From assembly GCF_001428125.1 (NCBI RefSeq), contig NZ_LMSM01000006.1:546270-610269 (forward strand): a DNA stretch of 64,000 nt, written 5' to 3'. This document shows, one piece after another, positions 38,115 to 47,246 of the stretch. This DNA comes from Nocardioides sp. Soil774 (GTDB taxonomy: Bacteria; Actinomycetota; Actinomycetes; Propionibacteriales; Nocardioidaceae). Position numbers and translations under genes: made by a program. The number at the start of each line of letters is the position of its first letter. The stretch's first letter is position 1. Below the pieces are notes generated by a model. It had not been told where the DNA came from and made no database searches. It was given only the letters and a program-made list of their open reading frames with translations.

Positions 38115-41100
38115 ATGACGAGCAAGTGGATGGCCGGCGCGCTCGCGCTGGCCGCCTCGATGGGCGGCGCGCTCGCGGGGGTCGGGCCGGCGTCCGGTGC
38201 CGACACAGGACTCGAGACCGGCCTCGTCGGCTGGTGGAAGCTCGACGAGACGACCGGCACCGTCGCGGCCGACTCCTCGGGCAACGGCCGCAACGGCACC
38301 GTCACCGGCGCCGCGAGCTGGAACGCCGGCGACGGCTTCACCTTCTCCGGTGGCGCCAACAGCTCGGGCAACGCGATCACGCTCCCGAACAACCTGCTCG
38401 CCGGGCTCGAGGACGTCACCATCGACTTCGACGTGTGGGTCGACCCGAGCCTGACCAGCGGCAACTGGTTCATGTACAACTTCGGCAACGCCGCGACCTA
38501 CCCCAACGGCACCGGCTACCTCTTCACCACCAACGACAGCTCCAACCGGCTGCGCTCCACCATCGCGGAGAACGGCTTCGCCACCGAGCAGAGCGCGTCG
38601 CGGCCCGGTCGGGTGCCCACCGGCCAGTGGCGCCACATCACCTACAGCATCGACGGCGGCACGCCGGCGGTCCCCGGCACGGCCCGGGTGTACGACGACG
38701 GCGTGCTGGTCGCGACCAACGCCAACCTCACCACCAACCCGGCGCTGCTCGGGGAGCCCGACGGCACCACCACCCGCAACGTGCTGGGTCGCTCGGCGTA
38801 CTCCGGCGACCTCTCCTTCAAGGGCCGGTTGCGTGATTTCCGGGTCTACTCCCGGGCCCTGAGCGCCGCCGAGGCCTCGGCCAGCGCGGCCGACACCAAC
38901 ACCGCGGCCGCCGAGTCGGACGCGTCCGCGCTCGACCTCGGTGACACCTCCGCGGTCACCTCCGACCTCGTCCTCTCGACGACCGGCACCACCATCACGT
39001 GGGCCACCAGCGACGCGGGCGTCGTCGGCGCCGACGGCACGGTCCACCGCCCGGCCTACGGCCAGCCCGCCGGGCAGGCGGTGCTCACCGCGACGGTCAC
39101 CCGCGGCGACGTCTCGCGCACCGGCGGACCGTTCACCGTCACCGTCCCGGCCGAGGAGCAGGACGACGCCGGCAAGGCCCAGGCCGCGGTCGACGCGATC
39201 GACCTCGTGCACCCCGACGACGTCCGCGGCAACCTCACCCTGCCCGCGAGCGGCCTCCACGGCACGACGTTCGGCTGGGCCAGCAGCGACCCCGCGGTGG
39301 TCAGCGCCACCGGCGTGGTCACCCGGCCCGCCCACGGCAGCGCCCCGGTCGACGTCGTCCTCACCGTGACCGGCACGCTCAACGGTGCCACCGCGACCCG
39401 CAACATCCCCCTGCGGGTGCAGCCCCTGCCTGCCCCGGCCGACTACGACGCCTACGCCTTCGCCTACTTCGCCGGCGAGAGCACCGACGACGGCGAGAAG
39501 ATCTACCTCGGCGCCAGCCGCGGCAACGACCCGCTCGACTACGACGTGCTCAACGACGGCCGCCCGATCCTGTCGTCGCGGCTCGGCACCCAGGGCCTGC
39601 GCGACCCGTTCGTCATCCGCTCCGCGGAGGGCGACCGGTTCTACCTCCTCGCCACCGACCTCAAGGCCTACCCGGCCGTCGACTTCGGCGAGGCGCAGGA
39701 GACCGGCTCGAAGTACCTCGAGGTCTGGGAGTCCACCGACCTCGTGCACTGGTCCGACCAGCGCCACGTCAAGGTGTCGTCCGACTTCGCCGGCAACACG
39801 TGGGCGCCGGAGGCGTTCTACGACGCCGACGCCGGTGAGTACGTCGTCTACTGGGCCTCCGCGCTCTACCCGACCACCGACACCACCGGCCGCGACATCA
39901 ACACGTCCTACCAGCGGATGATGTTCGCCACGACCCGCGACTTCGTGACCTTCAGCGAGCCGCAGCCGTGGATCGACGTCAAGCGCGGCACCGGTCGCGG
40001 CATGATCGACGCCACGGTCGTCAAGGACGGGGAGACCTACTTCCGCTTCGTCAAGGACGAGGCCGTGATGACCCCGCGCCAGGAGCGCTCCACCGACCTG
40101 CGCGCCACCGTCACCGGCTCGCTGCCGACCACCACCTCCACGCCCGGCTGGCAGCTGGTCAAGGACCAGGTCGGCGTCGGCCAGCCCAACCCGTGGGGCG
40201 GCACCTACACCCAGGGCGAGGGCCCGACTGTGTTCCGCGACAACGAGGTCGCCGGCCGGTGGTACATGTTCATCGACCAGCCCAGCTATCACGGCGGACG
40301 CGGCTACCTCGCGTTCCGCACCGACGACATCGACAGCGGCGAGTGGACCTCCGTGCCCACCGCCGACCTGCCCAGCAGCCCGCGCCACGGCACGGTGATC
40401 CCGGTGACGCAGGCCGAGCTCGACACCGTGCGCGCGGCCTACCAGCCCGACCTGCTGGTCACGTCGGTCGGCGACGCCGCGGTCACCACCCGCCAGGGCA
40501 CGGCACCGGTGCTGCCGGCGACCGTTCCGGCGCAGATGGGCGACGGCACGACCGAGCAGGTCGCGGTGCGCTGGGACGACGTCGACCCCGCGCGCTACGC
40601 CGCCCCCGGCACGTTCACCGTGGACGGCACCGTCGTGAGCGGGTCGGCCGACCACCCGGTCGCCACCGTCACGGTCACCGACGCCGCCGACCCGGTCGTC
40701 AGCCTCTCCGCCGGCACCGCCGACGGGGACGCCGGCTGGTGGGTGACCGACCCGGTCCGGGTGACCGCGACTGCGAGCGACTCCTCCGGGATCTCCGGCG
40801 TGGAGGTCTCCGTCGACGGCGCGCCCTGGGCGTCCACCGCCGGCTCGAGCGGGACCGGCCTCGTCACCGGTGACGGCACCCACGAGGTCCGGGCCCGCGC
40901 CACCGACACGACCGGCAACCGGTCGGCCACGGAGTCCCTCGAGGTGCGCCTCGACGCGACCGACCCGGTCAGCCGGGCGACGTACGACGCCGAGCGCAGG
41001 GTGACGGTGCGCGCCGCCGACGCCACCTCGGGCCTGGCCCGGATCGAGACCCGCGTCGGGTCGGGGGCCTGGACGGCGTACGCCGGCCCGGTCGCAGTGG

Positions 41101-41762
41101 GGTCTGCCCGCACGATCGACTACCGCGCGGTCGACCGCGCCGGCAACGTTGAGCCCGCCAACACCCTCGCCGTGCCCGCGGCCGGTGACGACCTCGTCGT
41201 GACCTCGGTGGCGGCGTCCGCGCCCGCCACCGCCCGCTTCGGTGCCCGGCCGTCGGTGGTGGTGCGCGTCGCCGGCGCCACCGGCGTGGCGACCGGGGTC
41301 GTGCGGGTGGTCAGCGGTGGCCGCCTCGTCGGCTCGGCCGAGCTCGCCGACGGGCGTGCCCGGGTGGCGGTGGACACCGCGGCGCTGGGTGTCGGCCGCC
41401 ACGACCTCGAGGTCCGCTACGACGGCAGCGCCAGGCACGCCCCGGCCACCGCGACGGTGCGACTGCGGGTCGTGCGGGCCGGGTCGAGCACCCGGGTCCG
41501 CGTCGTCCGTGAGGGCGGGAGCACGACCGCCCGCGTGCGGGTCGTGACCGACCCGGCCGGGCAGGCGCCCGAGCGGGTGCGCGCGACGCTCCTGCGCAAC
41601 GGCACCGTGCTGCGGTCGGCCTGGGTCGACCTGACCGATGCCGGACGCGCCCGCTGGGCGGTCCGGGCGAAGCGCCCGGGCGCCTACGTCGTGCGTGTCG
41701 TGACCCCGCGCTCGTCGACCCTGGCGCGGTCCGCCGACAGCACCCGCGTGCGGCTGCGCTGA
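38115..41762 (+). CDS. Secreted LamG-Ig-GH43 enzyme
   Basis: 1215-residue exported protein starting 1 base after the GH51 stop, with AAGGGA about 9 bases upstream of the ATG. Order: signal peptide (to about 30), LamG (33-265), two Ig-like repeats (270-440), GH43 propeller (445-775), a bacterial Ig-like 4 domain (QGTAPVLPATVPAQMGDG), then Ig-like repeats with SVDGAPW. GH43 residues are visible in LRDPFVIR (near 497) and GEGPTVFR (near 702). The LamG-Ig-Ig-GH43 block closely parallels the first half of the protein at 28462; IDLVHPDDVRGNLTLPA here pairs with IELVHPDDVRGHLTLPA there. The enzyme is probably an arabinanase or arabinosidase; the linkage is unknown. Confidence 0.87.
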   Translation: MTSKWMAGALALAASMGGALAGVGPASGADTGLETGLVGWWKLDETTGTVAADSSGNGRNGTVTGAASWNAGDGFTFSGGANSSGNAITLPNNLLAGLEDVTIDFDVWVDPSLTSGNWFMYNFGNAATYPNGTGYLFTTNDSSNRLRSTIAENGFATEQSASRPGRVPTGQWRHITYSIDGGTPAVPGTARVYDDGVLVATNANLTTNPALLGEPDGTTTRNVLGRSAYSGDLSFKGRLRDFRVYSRALSAAEASASAADTNTAAAESDASALDLGDTSAVTSDLVLSTTGTTITWATSDAGVVGADGTVHRPAYGQPAGQAVLTATVTRGDVSRTGGPFTVTVPAEEQDDAGKAQAAVDAIDLVHPDDVRGNLTLPASGLHGTTFGWASSDPAVVSATGVVTRPAHGSAPVDVVLTVTGTLNGATATRNIPLRVQPLPAPADYDAYAFAYFAGESTDDGEKIYLGASRGNDPLDYDVLNDGRPILSSRLGTQGLRDPFVIRSAEGDRFYLLATDLKAYPAVDFGEAQETGSKYLEVWESTDLVHWSDQRHVKVSSDFAGNTWAPEAFYDADAGEYVVYWASALYPTTDTTGRDINTSYQRMMFATTRDFVTFSEPQPWIDVKRGTGRGMIDATVVKDGETYFRFVKDEAVMTPRQERSTDLRATVTGSLPTTTSTPGWQLVKDQVGVGQPNPWGGTYTQGEGPTVFRDNEVAGRWYMFIDQPSYHGGRGYLAFRTDDIDSGEWTSVPTADLPSSPRHGTVIPVTQAELDTVRAAYQPDLLVTSVGDAAVTTRQGTAPVLPATVPAQMGDGTTEQVAVRWDDVDPARYAAPGTFTVDGTVVSGSADHPVATVTVTDAADPVVSLSAGTADGDAGWWVTDPVRVTATASDSSGISGVEVSVDGAPWASTAGSSGTGLVTGDGTHEVRARATDTTGNRSATESLEVRLDATDPVSRATYDAERRVTVRAADATSGLARIETRVGSGAWTAYAGPVAVGSARTIDYRAVDRAGNVEPANTLAVPAAGDDLVVTSVAASAPATARFGARPSVVVRVAGATGVATGVVRVVSGGRLVGSAELADGRARVAVDTAALGVGRHDLEVRYDGSARHAPATATVRLRVVRAGSSTRVRVVREGGSTTARVRVVTDPAGQAPERVRATLLRNGTVLRSAWVDLTDAGRARWAVRAKRPGAYVVRVVTPRSSTLARSADSTRVRLR

Positions 41763-41786
41763 CGAGCCCGCGCTGACAGGCCTGGT

Positions 41787-41818
41787 CGGCCGGGGTGCTG
41801 TGATGGTCGCCCCGGCCG
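41787..41818 (+). terminator. Probable terminator after the GH51-GH43 pair
   Basis: A nine-base perfect stem (CGGCCGGGG / CCCCGGCCG) with a 14-base loop lies 25 bases after the GH43 stop and before the mutarotase gene. There is no T-run. It would separate the secreted enzymes from the epimerase gene, or reduce read-through. Confidence 0.5.
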
Positions 41819-41848
41819 GCCGGTTCCACCATGGACGAGGATGGACCC

Positions 41849-42892
41849 GTGACGCGAGACCGTGTGTTCGGCCGGCTGCCCGACGGGCGCGACGTGCGCC
41901 TGCTGACGATCGGGGCCGAGCCCGGCCCGGTGGTCGAGGTGCTGACGCTGGGGGCCACGGTCCACCGGCTGCTGGTGACCGGCGGCGACGACCAGCGGCG
42001 CAACGTCGTGCTCGGCCACCCCGACGTCGACGAGCGGCTCGCGAGCGGTGACTACGTCGGCGGCACCATCGGCCGCTACGCCAACCGGATCGCCGGCGGC
42101 CGCTTCCCGCTGGCCGGGCGCGAGGTCGAGGTCGGCGCCCACGACCGCGGCAACAGCCTCCACGGCGGGCCGGACGGCTTCGACGTACGGCTCTGGGACG
42201 TGGTCTCGCACACTGCGGACGAGGTCGTGCTGTCGATGGTCAGCCCCGACGGCGACCAGGGCTTCCCCGGCGAGGTCGCAGTGACGACCACCTACCGCGT
42301 CGTCGGCGACGCCGTGACGGTCACGATGGAGGCGAACACCGATGCGACAACGGTCGTCAACCTGACCAACCACGCCTACCTCAACCTCGACGGCGAGGGT
42401 GCCGGCACCGTCGACGACCACGAGCTGCTGGTCGAGGCCGACGAGTTCACGCCGGTGGATGCCACCGGCATCCCGACCGGCGGCCACGAGCCGGTCAGCG
42501 GCACTCCGTTCGACCTGCGCGAGCCGCGCCTGCTCGGACCGGTGGTCCGGGCCGAGCACCCGCAGGTCGTCGACGCGCGGGGCATCGACCACGACTACGT
42601 CGTGCGCGGCACCGGCCTGCGCCGCGCCGCGGCCCTCACGTCACGACGTACGGCGACGAGCGTGGAGCTCTGGACCGACCAGCCCGGCCTGCAGGTCTAC
42701 ACAGGCAACTTCCTCGACGGCACCCGCCGGGGCACCGGGGGCAGGCGCTACCGCCAGGGCGACGGCATCGCCCTCGAGCCGCAGCTCCACCCCGACTCGC
42801 CGCACCACCCCGAGTGGCCGTCGGCGACGCTGGAGCCGGGGGAGACCTACCGCGCGGCGCTCGAGTGGCGGTTCGTCGCACCGCGGAATTGA
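41849..42892 (+). CDS. Aldose 1-epimerase (mutarotase)
   Basis: 347-residue GalM-family protein that interconverts alpha and beta anomers of free sugars. It shows the substrate-site segments GRYANRIAGGRF, NSLHGG, TNHAYLNLDG (catalytic histidine), DHDYVV and the C-terminal glutamate region GIALEPQLHPDSPHHPEWP. The GTG at 41849 is preferred over the in-frame ATG at 41831 because GAGGA lies about 8 bases upstream of it and the ATG has no ribosome site. Its position just after the arabinan-degrading enzymes suggests that it equilibrates released arabinose. It has no signal peptide, so it acts inside the cell. Confidence 0.88.
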   Translation: MTRDRVFGRLPDGRDVRLLTIGAEPGPVVEVLTLGATVHRLLVTGGDDQRRNVVLGHPDVDERLASGDYVGGTIGRYANRIAGGRFPLAGREVEVGAHDRGNSLHGGPDGFDVRLWDVVSHTADEVVLSMVSPDGDQGFPGEVAVTTTYRVVGDAVTVTMEANTDATTVVNLTNHAYLNLDGEGAGTVDDHELLVEADEFTPVDATGIPTGGHEPVSGTPFDLREPRLLGPVVRAEHPQVVDARGIDHDYVVRGTGLRRAAALTSRRTATSVELWTDQPGLQVYTGNFLDGTRRGTGGRRYRQGDGIALEPQLHPDSPHHPEWPSATLEPGETYRAALEWRFVAPRN

Positions 42893-42948
42893 ACGGGCGG
42901 TCACAATGTTCTGCGACACGGCCAGGACGGCCGAGCAGAGGAGTGACG

Positions 42949-43641
42949 GTGCCCGAGGACAACCCCATCGTGACGGACTTCGTCGACCTCGCCCAGGCGC
43001 TGGGCGCGGCTGACGCGGACCGGCACCGGCTCGAGCTGGCGGTCGAGGCCGCCGTCGAGCTCATCGGACCCTGCGGCCATGCGGGCATCACCCTCTTCCG
43101 CGACGGCGAGTGCCACACCCTCGCCGGCAGCAGCGAGGTGCCGTCGATGGTCAACAAGCTGCAGAACGAGACCGGCCAGGGCCCGTGCCACATCCCCGGG
43201 CGCGAGCAGGAGACCATCACGTGCACCGACCTCGCGCGCGACGCGCGATGGCCCGACTGGGGTCGCCGGGTCGACGCCGAGCTCGGTCTCGGCTCCTCGA
43301 TGTCGCTGCTGGTCTTCACCGCCCGCGACCACTACGGCACGCTCAGCCTCTACTTCGGCGAGCCGCACGCCTTCGGTCCCGACGACCTGGCGATCGCCCA
43401 GGCGCTGGCGGGGCACCTCGCCGTGTCGCTGGCCGCGAGTCGCGAGATCGACGGGCTCGGGATCGCGCTGGCCAGCCGTACGGTCATCGGCCAGGCCGAG
43501 GGCATCGTCATGGAGCGGCTCACGGTCGACGCCGACCAGGCCCTGGCCTACCTCAAGCGTGTCTCCTCGCACACCAACACCAAGCTGGTCCAGGTCGCCC
43601 ACGAGCTGGTGCGCACGCGCCAGCTCCCGGAGATCCCGTAG
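42949..43641 (+). CDS. GAF and ANTAR domain protein
   Basis: 230-residue regulator: GAF (about 15-160, with GQGPCHIPGREQETITCTDLA) and a well-conserved ANTAR domain (SRTVIGQAEGIVMERLTVDADQALAYL, VSSHTNTKLVQVAHELV). The GTG at 42949 is chosen because AGAGGAG lies 5-7 bases upstream; GTG 42943 is in frame but too close to that site. The gene stands alone and converges on an SRPBCC gene 3 bases later. Its ANTAR motif is among the most canonical of the set, so RNA binding is likely. Its ligand is unknown. Confidence 0.87.
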   Translation: MPEDNPIVTDFVDLAQALGAADADRHRLELAVEAAVELIGPCGHAGITLFRDGECHTLAGSSEVPSMVNKLQNETGQGPCHIPGREQETITCTDLARDARWPDWGRRVDAELGLGSSMSLLVFTARDHYGTLSLYFGEPHAFGPDDLAIAQALAGHLAVSLAASREIDGLGIALASRTVIGQAEGIVMERLTVDADQALAYLKRVSSHTNTKLVQVAHELVRTRQLPEIP

Positions 43642-43644
43642 GGC

Positions 43645-44085
43645 TCAGGCCAGGCGGTTCAGCACCGTGGTCATGTCGTCCTCGGTGTCGCTGCCGATCT
43701 TCTCGAAGACGACCTTCATGACCGGGTCGGCCAGCTTCGCCGCCCCCTTCATCTCTATGTTCGCCTCGTAGGTCACCCGGCTGCCGGGGCCGTCCGGGCT
43801 GGGCACGACGGTGATGGTGTCGGTGGAGGTCGCGCGGTCGTTGCGACCGACGAGCACGATCGTGTCGGCGGTGAGCTTCTCGAGGGTGTAGTCGAGCTCG
43901 GTCGTCACGCCGGCGATCTTCGAGGTGTTGTGCCAGGTCGACCCCACGCCGACGGGTCCGGAGTCGGTGCGCGTGCAGGACTCCGTGCCCGGGTCCCACT
44001 CCTCGGCGTTGCTGAAGTCCTTGAGGTAGTCCAGCACCACGGCGGGCTCGGGACGGACGTCGAACGTGCGGTTCACAGTGGTCAT
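43645..44085 (-). CDS. SRPBCC family protein
   Basis: 146-residue START/Bet v1-like (SRPBCC) protein with MTTVNRTFDVRPEPAVVLDYLKDFS at the start and the strand SRVTYEANIEMKGAAKLADPVMK leading to the long C-terminal helix. Such proteins hold hydrophobic ligands such as lipids or polyketides. The ATG at 44085 removes an 11-residue extension without family character. No operon partner lies on the same strand. The ligand is unknown; a stress or membrane-related role would fit the surroundings but is not shown. Confidence 0.8.
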   Translation of the reverse strand: MTTVNRTFDVRPEPAVVLDYLKDFSNAEEWDPGTESCTRTDSGPVGVGSTWHNTSKIAGVTTELDYTLEKLTADTIVLVGRNDRATSTDTITVVPSPDGPGSRVTYEANIEMKGAAKLADPVMKVVFEKIGSDTEDDMTTVLNRLA

Positions 44086-44167
44086 GGCCTCGACAGTAGG
44101 CACGTGCTCGCGCACCACAGACCGCCCGAAGGGGTGCGCGTTGCTGCCGTCTGGCTAGCCTCGGAGC

Positions 44168-44647
44168 ATGGCCCCCTCGATCGCCACGAACACCTCCGTC
44201 GAGCTCGACGAGCTCCTCGACTTCGTCCGGCCGCGCCACCACATGGTGCTCATCACCAGCCGCGCCGACGGCTCCCCGCAGGCCTCGCCGGTGTCCGGCG
44301 GGGTCGACGACAGCGGCCGGATCGTCATCGCCACCTATCCCCAGCGCGCCAAGACGAAGAACGCGCGCAAGCGGCCGCAGGTCTCGGTGATGGTCCTCTC
44401 CGACGACTGGGACGACGCGTGGGTCCAGGTCGACGGCGACTGCGAGGTGCTCGACGCGACCGAGGGCGACGAGGCGCTCGACGCCTTCGTGGAGTACTTC
44501 CGCAACATCGCCGGCGAGCACTCCGACTGGGAGGACTACCGACGAGCGATGGTCGAGCAGGGCAAGTCGCTGCTGCGGATCACCCCGACCCGCTGGAGCA
44601 CGGTGTCCACCGGCGGCTTCCCGCCCGAGGTGGCTGCGCGCTCGTGA
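44168..44647 (+). CDS. PPOX-class (pyridoxamine oxidase fold) F420/FMN-dependent protein
   Basis: 159-residue split-barrel flavin or F420-binding protein. The N-terminal LLDFVRPRHHMVLITSRADG and the GSPQASPVSGG strand are typical of the actinobacterial PPOX-class F420-dependent group. VATYPQRAKTKNARKRPQVS-like basic loop residues would hold the cofactor phosphate. These enzymes reduce or oxidise small molecules or heme-related compounds. The stop overlaps the rhomboid gene start (GTGA), which implies co-expression. The cofactor choice between FMN and F420 cannot be settled by eye. Confidence 0.83.
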   Translation: MAPSIATNTSVELDELLDFVRPRHHMVLITSRADGSPQASPVSGGVDDSGRIVIATYPQRAKTKNARKRPQVSVMVLSDDWDDAWVQVDGDCEVLDATEGDEALDAFVEYFRNIAGEHSDWEDYRRAMVEQGKSLLRITPTRWSTVSTGGFPPEVAARS

Positions 44648-45216
44648 CCAGCAGCTGGCAGCGGGCCGCCGTGCTCGTCGGCGGCTTCGTGGGGCTGCTG
44701 TGGGTGCTGGAGGTCGTCGACACCGTGACCGGGCACCCGCTCGACGCCTGGGGCGTACGCCCCCGCACCGACGAGGGCCTGGTCGGTGTGGTGGTCGCGC
44801 CGATGCTCCACTTCGGCTTCGCCCACCTCGTCGGCAACACCGTGCCCGTGCTCGTGCTCGGCTTCCTCACCCTCGCGACCGGCATCGCGCGCGGGCTGCT
44901 CGCGACCGCCATCATCTGGCTCGTCGGCGGCCTCGGCGTGTGGGCCGTCGCGCAGCCCGGCAGCGTCCACGCCGGTGCCTCGGTGCTGATCTTCGGCTGG
45001 ATCGTCTTCCTGGTCGTGCGCGGACTGCTGGACCGGCACCCGCTGGAGATCCTCATCGGCGTCGCGGTCTTCCTGCTCTACAGCAGCGCCCTGCTCGGCG
45101 TGCTGCCCGGCCAGCCGGGCATCTCGTGGCAGGGCCACCTCTTCGGCGCCCTCGGCGGCTTCGTCGCGGCCCGCCTGCTGCGCCGCCGGCGCGATGAGGC
45201 GAGCATCACGTACTGA
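44644..45216 (+). CDS. Rhomboid family intramembrane serine protease
   Basis: 190-residue membrane protein with about six hydrophobic helices. The rhomboid active site is intact: asparagine in HFGFAHLVGNTVPVL, the serine in HAGASVLIFG (GxSx) and the histidine in SWQGHLFGALGGFVAARLL. It should cleave membrane proteins within or near the bilayer. Translation is coupled to the PPOX gene by a GTGA overlap, an odd pairing. The substrate is unknown. Confidence 0.88.
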   Translation: MTSSWQRAAVLVGGFVGLLWVLEVVDTVTGHPLDAWGVRPRTDEGLVGVVVAPMLHFGFAHLVGNTVPVLVLGFLTLATGIARGLLATAIIWLVGGLGVWAVAQPGSVHAGASVLIFGWIVFLVVRGLLDRHPLEILIGVAVFLLYSSALLGVLPGQPGISWQGHLFGALGGFVAARLLRRRRDEASITY

Positions 45217-45266
45217 GCAGTAACAAACCCCGGACGGGCGGCGCACCCCGCTCCTAGCCTGCGGGC

Positions 45267-45710
45267 ATGCGTGCTCTCCTCCCCGCCCTCGCCCTCGTCC
45301 TGACCGCCCTCTCCGCGTGCTCCGCGGAGGCGGAGGAGGCTCCCGAGCAGTCAGCCAACCCCGTGCAGCGCGAGGACGCCACTGCTGCCGAGTGGCGCGC
45401 CGACCTGGCCGCCGAGCTCGGCACCGACGCCTTCGACTTCCTCGCCCTCCAGCAGGCGGCCGCCGTCGACTGCCAGCGCACCGACGCCGGGGCCTGGGCC
45501 GTCGAGCTCGCGCTGAGCGGCGACGTCTCCACCTCGGCACTGACGCGCATCGGGCTCGAGCACGCCTGCGCCGACGTCGTGGCGGCCTTCGACGAGGGCC
45601 TCGCCGCGGTCGAGCAGGCCGGGGACCCGCTCGACCTCGTGTGCGGCCCCGGCGTGCGGCTGTCCTCGCAGGACCGGCTGCGCGCCGACCTGGTCTGCGC
45701 CCAGCGCTGA
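45267..45710 (+). CDS. Putative lipoprotein with DUF732-like cysteine pattern
   Basis: 147 residues with a short signal sequence and a lipobox LSAC at about residue 18, then an acidic linker and a helical mature domain containing three cysteines (VDCQRTD, EHACADV, LVCGPG, plus a final LVCAQ). The helix-rich small domain with paired cysteines recalls exported actinobacterial proteins of unknown function. The ATG follows CCTGCGGGC with no strong ribosome site. It converges on the Rieske-FAD gene with one base between the stops. Confidence 0.62.
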   Translation: MRALLPALALVLTALSACSAEAEEAPEQSANPVQREDATAAEWRADLAAELGTDAFDFLALQQAAAVDCQRTDAGAWAVELALSGDVSTSALTRIGLEHACADVVAAFDEGLAAVEQAGDPLDLVCGPGVRLSSQDRLRADLVCAQR

Positions 45711-45711
45711 G

Positions 45712-47142
45712 CTACTGGTCGGGAGCCGTACGCCGCTTCAGCGGGCGGGTGGCCGGGCCCTCGAGGACCTGGCCGTCCGGAGTGAACCGCGAGCCGTGGA
45801 GCGGGCAGTCCCACGTCTCCTCGGCGTCGTTCCACTTCAGCAGCCCGCCGAGGTGGGTGCACACGCCCACCACCCCACACTCCCGCGCGGTGGCAGCGGC
45901 ACCTGCGCCGGGCAGCCTCTCGCGGGCGACCCGGGCTGCGCCCGCGGCGAGCGAGGCGGCGACCCCGAGGTTGATCCGGGCCACCTCGGCGGCGCTCGAC
46001 GCGCTCGGCGCGCGACCGTGGAGCTCGCGCGCCCATGGCGGCACCTCGCCGAGGATGTCGCCGGAGATGGTGCGCGCGGCGGCGACGGCGTTGGCCATGC
46101 CCCACTTCTCGTAGCCGGTGGCGACGTGGACCCGGCCGCGTGACCCGGGCAGCCGGTCGACCATCGGCAGGCCGTCGGGCGTGCGGTAGTCCTGTGCCGA
46201 CCAGTGGTGCGTCTCGGTGGCCTGCGGGTAGTGGCGCGCGCTCCATGCGCGCAGCTCCTCGAGGTGCTCGCGCTCGGAGCGCGTACGACCCACGACGTGC
46301 CCGCTGCCGCCCACCACCAGCACCCCGCCGGGGGCGTCGCGGACCGACCGGGCGTCGGAGCCGGCGGAGAGGTACATCCCGTCCAGCGCGGTCGCGCCGG
46401 TGAAGGCCAGCGCGTAGGAGCGCATCGGCTCGAGCCGCGCGAAGTGGGCGCCGCGGTCGAGGACGGGGGTGCCGGTCGCCAGCACGACGTGTCGCGCGCG
46501 CAGCTCCCCGCCGCGCTCGAGGCCGACGACGGGCTCGCCGGTCCGTGACACTGACACCACCCGGTGCCCCTGGTGCAGCGTGCCGCCGTGCTCGCGCAGC
46601 TGCTCCACCAGCGCCAGCAGCACCTGCACCGCGTCGAGCTGCGCCTGGTCGGGCAGCACCGTCGCCCCGACGTGGGGGAACGGCACGTCCAGCCGCTCCT
46701 GCCACGTCACGGGCAGCCCGAGCGAGCCGGCCGCCCGGTGCTCGTCCTCGACGGAGCCCAGCTCGTCGTGCGTCGCGGCGTACGTCACCGCGGCGCGGCG
46801 CTGCACCTCGACGCCGTGGTCGGCGCAGAAGCGCAGGAGCCACTCCATGCCCTCGCGGTTGCTGTCGACGTAGGCGCTGGCGAGGGACTGCGAGCGGTGC
46901 CGGCGGATCCGCGAGAGGTGCGTGCCCTGGAGCAGCGAGACCTTGCCGGTGGTGTGGCCCGTCGTGACGGCGCCGACGTGGCGGGCCTCGACGCACGCCA
47001 CGCGCAGCCCGGCGCGCGCCAGCAGCAGCGCGGTCGTCAGGCCGGTCAGGCCGGCGCCCGCGACGACCACGTCGAGCTGCTCCTCGGTCGGGAGCGGGTC
47101 GTCGTCGACCGGCGCGGCGCGGTCGAGCCACAGGGAGGTCAC
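45712..47142 (-). CDS. FAD-dependent oxidoreductase with C-terminal Rieske domain
   Basis: 476-residue protein: a DAO/GMC-like FAD oxidoreductase (FAD-binding VVVAGAGLTGLTTALLLARAG, TGHTTGKVSLLQGTHL, and GYEKWGMANAVAAAR) fused to a Rieske 2Fe-2S domain with CTHLGG and CPLHGSRF at the end. This matches the YhfW-type family seen in bacilli and actinobacteria, which is usually assigned to thiol or amine oxidation without a proven substrate. The GTG at 47142 is chosen because it overlaps the stop of a 35-codon upstream ORF (GTGA) and because FAD-binding begins soon after. Confidence 0.86.
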   Translation of the reverse strand: MTSLWLDRAAPVDDDPLPTEEQLDVVVAGAGLTGLTTALLLARAGLRVACVEARHVGAVTTGHTTGKVSLLQGTHLSRIRRHRSQSLASAYVDSNREGMEWLLRFCADHGVEVQRRAAVTYAATHDELGSVEDEHRAAGSLGLPVTWQERLDVPFPHVGATVLPDQAQLDAVQVLLALVEQLREHGGTLHQGHRVVSVSRTGEPVVGLERGGELRARHVVLATGTPVLDRGAHFARLEPMRSYALAFTGATALDGMYLSAGSDARSVRDAPGGVLVVGGSGHVVGRTRSEREHLEELRAWSARHYPQATETHHWSAQDYRTPDGLPMVDRLPGSRGRVHVATGYEKWGMANAVAAARTISGDILGEVPPWARELHGRAPSASSAAEVARINLGVAASLAAGAARVARERLPGAGAAATARECGVVGVCTHLGGLLKWNDAEETWDCPLHGSRFTPDGQVLEGPATRPLKRRTAPDQ

Positions 47143-47246
47143 GAGTCGTCGTCCGGGTCGTTGACCGGGTCGGTGTCGAGGTGCGTCTGGGGATCGGCCA
47201 TCGGGCCGTCGGGGGGTGTGGGGTGCTGGGGCTCGGGGCTCGGCAC
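47139..47246 (-). CDS. Small coupled ORF upstream of the Rieske-FAD gene
   Basis: A 35-residue, proline- and aspartate-rich reading frame: GTG start with GAGAGGACGAG about 8 bases upstream, an internal methionine in PDGPMADPQTHLD, ending DPDDDS. Its TGA overlaps the GTG of the Rieske-FAD gene. It may be a true small acidic protein or a leader peptide that controls translation of the next gene. No family is recognisable, and the call rests on the ribosome site, the overlap and codon pattern. Confidence 0.42.
   Translation of the reverse strand: MPSPEPQHPTPPDGPMADPQTHLDTDPVNDPDDDS

Noticed and set aside
28462..41762. Cell-wall anchoring of the large secreted enzymes
   Set aside because: No LPXTG motif, SLH repeats or C-terminal membrane helix is visible in any of the three proteins.
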